Positions 50,126-50,875 of a stretch of DNA of 50,875 nt are shown here, in pieces (within the stretch, counting starts at the first letter, position 1; the number at the start of each line of letters is the position of its first letter). The stretch spans positions 1-50,875 of the forward strand of contig NZ_CAXUNP010000026.1 in assembly GCF_964252635.1 (NCBI RefSeq), in the 5' to 3' direction. The position numbers and the translations under genes were made by a program. This DNA is from Jatrophihabitans sp964252635 (GTDB lineage: Bacteria; Actinomycetota; Actinomycetes; Mycobacteriales; Jatrophihabitantaceae). The notes under the pieces are model-generated. The model worked only from the letters and a program-made list of their open reading frames with translations. It searched no databases and was not told the origin of the DNA.

Positions 50126-50491
50126 ATGACGGACCGGGTCCGCACGGGGGCAGTTCCTCCGCCAGGCCCGCTTCGCACCTGCATCGGATGTCGCCAGCGG
50201 GCCGTCGACCACGATCTGCTCCGCGTCGTCGCGGACTCGGATTCCGGCTCGCTGCGAGCCGTTCCCGATCCTCGGCGTCGCGCGTCCGGTCGCGGCGCCT
50301 GGGTGCATCGCGATCTGGCGTGCGTCGATCTCGCGATCCGACGCCGGGCGTTCGGGCGGGCACTGCGCGTGGCCGCTCCGATGGACCCCGGGCCGGTGCG
50401 CGAGCACGTCGCGGCCCAGCAGGACCAGCACCACCAGGACGATCAGCACGAACCCGGAAAGACACCACCAGCGGAATCCCGCAGGAGATGA
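50126..50491 (+). CDS. ylxR: YlxR family (DUF448) RNA-binding protein
   Basis: A 121-residue protein with the family opening PLRTCIGCRQRA and GRGAWVHRDLACVDLAIRRRAFGRALR. It lies between nusA and infB as is standard. A Gln/His/Asp-rich tail of about 25 residues is an extension. ATG 50126 has GAGG too close to be ideal, so the start is a little uncertain. Confidence 0.9.
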   Translation: MTDRVRTGAVPPPGPLRTCIGCRQRAVDHDLLRVVADSDSGSLRAVPDPRRRASGRGAWVHRDLACVDLAIRRRAFGRALRVAAPMDPGPVREHVAAQQDQHHQDDQHEPGKTPPAESRRR

Positions 50492-50585
50492 CGAGCTATG
50501 GGCACTCGATGAAGCGCCAGCAATGAACAGGTCCACCCACTAACGGACCGCGCGGTACGCCGCACGGTCCCTGCTAAGGAGACAC

Positions 50586-50875
50586 GTGCCAGGCAAGACC
50601 CGCGTATCAGCTCTCGCCAAAGAGCTCGGAATCACCAGCAAGGACGCCCTCGCCAAGCTCACCGAGATCGGTGAGTACGTGAAGTCGGCGTCCTCCACCG
50701 TCGAGGCCCCGGTCGCCCGCCGACTGCGGGAGGCGTTCCCGGACGCCCCGGGCCCGAAGGCCCCGGCCAAGAAGGCGGCGGCCAAGAAGGCCGCGGCCCC
50801 GGCCGTCCAGGCCGACGCCCCGGCCGCCCCGATGCCGGCCGCGCCCGCACCCGCCGACCCGGCGCCCATCGCGCC
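50586..50875 (+). CDS. infB: Translation initiation factor IF-2, 3' truncated by window edge
   Basis: The visible 96 residues are the N-terminal domain: GKTRVSALAKELGITSKDALAKLTEIGEYVKSASSTVEAPVARRLREAF, followed by the Ala/Pro/Lys-rich linker. GTG 50586 follows AAGGAG. The GTPase domain is beyond the right edge. Confidence 0.95.
   Translation, partial: MPGKTRVSALAKELGITSKDALAKLTEIGEYVKSASSTVEAPVARRLREAFPDAPGPKAPAKKAAAKKAAAPAVQADAPAAPMPAAPAPADPAPIA

Overview
The window is about 51 kb of very GC-rich DNA with frequent GTG starts, many 4-bp GTGA/ATGA stop-start overlaps, DtxR/IdeR-type iron boxes and several actinobacterial domain families (DUF2631, DUF3072, DUF3618, DUF4439, SigE-type sigma factor). 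It is a chromosomal segment of a high-GC actinobacterium. A Rieske/metallo-hydrolase protein resembling mycobacterial NamH would fit the Mycobacteriales or a neighbouring order, but the genus cannot be fixed from sequence alone. There is one 100-N assembly gap (47738-47837), lying inside a 65-bp tandem repeat.

Layout. Both ends carry conserved housekeeping genes: cdsA (5' truncated), a uridine-kinase-like gene and rlmN on the left; dxr, rseP and ispG, then rimP, nusA, ylxR and infB (3' truncated) on the right. About 38 kb of accessory genes separates rlmN from dxr, which often lie close together in actinobacteria. From left to right it holds: a DHA2-type drug exporter with divergent TetR regulator; an iron-box-controlled DUF2470 protein; an alanine dehydrogenase / FAD oxidase / PPOX operon with a divergent Lrp regulator; a secreted phytase-like protein; a polyamine-type import and catabolism region (FAD protein, APC permease, class III aminotransferase, Lrp regulator, PotABCD, second FAD oxidase); an acyl-ACP desaturase; the NamH-like gene; a sigma/anti-sigma pair; a DNA methyltransferase divergent from an HNH nuclease that is followed 29 bp later by an odd short tRNA; a phosphate transporter; a Ser/Thr kinase fused to an extracellular glycerophosphodiesterase domain; the pxpABC 5-oxoprolinase operon; and efeUOB ferrous iron uptake with two iron boxes.

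How the genes work together. 12987-23337 looks like one metabolic island for amines: import by PotABCD or the APC permease, then oxidation by glycine/D-amino-acid-oxidase-type flavoproteins or transamination by the PLP enzyme, under Lrp control. The ald operon carries a paralogue of the same flavoprotein family. Iron supply is coordinated through three DtxR/IdeR-like boxes (5836, 37113, 38769). Isoprenoid (dxr, ispG), phospholipid (cdsA) and translation genes (rimP, nusA, ylxR, infB) are the conserved backbone.

Most unusual items: (1) the HNH nuclease plus a 74-nt tRNA-Leu(UAG)-like RNA that lacks the long variable arm and has C33 and a self-complementary anticodon loop; (2) the methyltransferase that starts 14 bp away from and divergent to that nuclease; (3) the kinase-GDPD fusion; (4) two genes whose best start is CTG overlapping the upstream stop in the same pattern; (5) the gap-causing 65-bp repeat array between two DUF4439-like genes; (6) a LexA-box-like palindrome before a DUF3072 gene.
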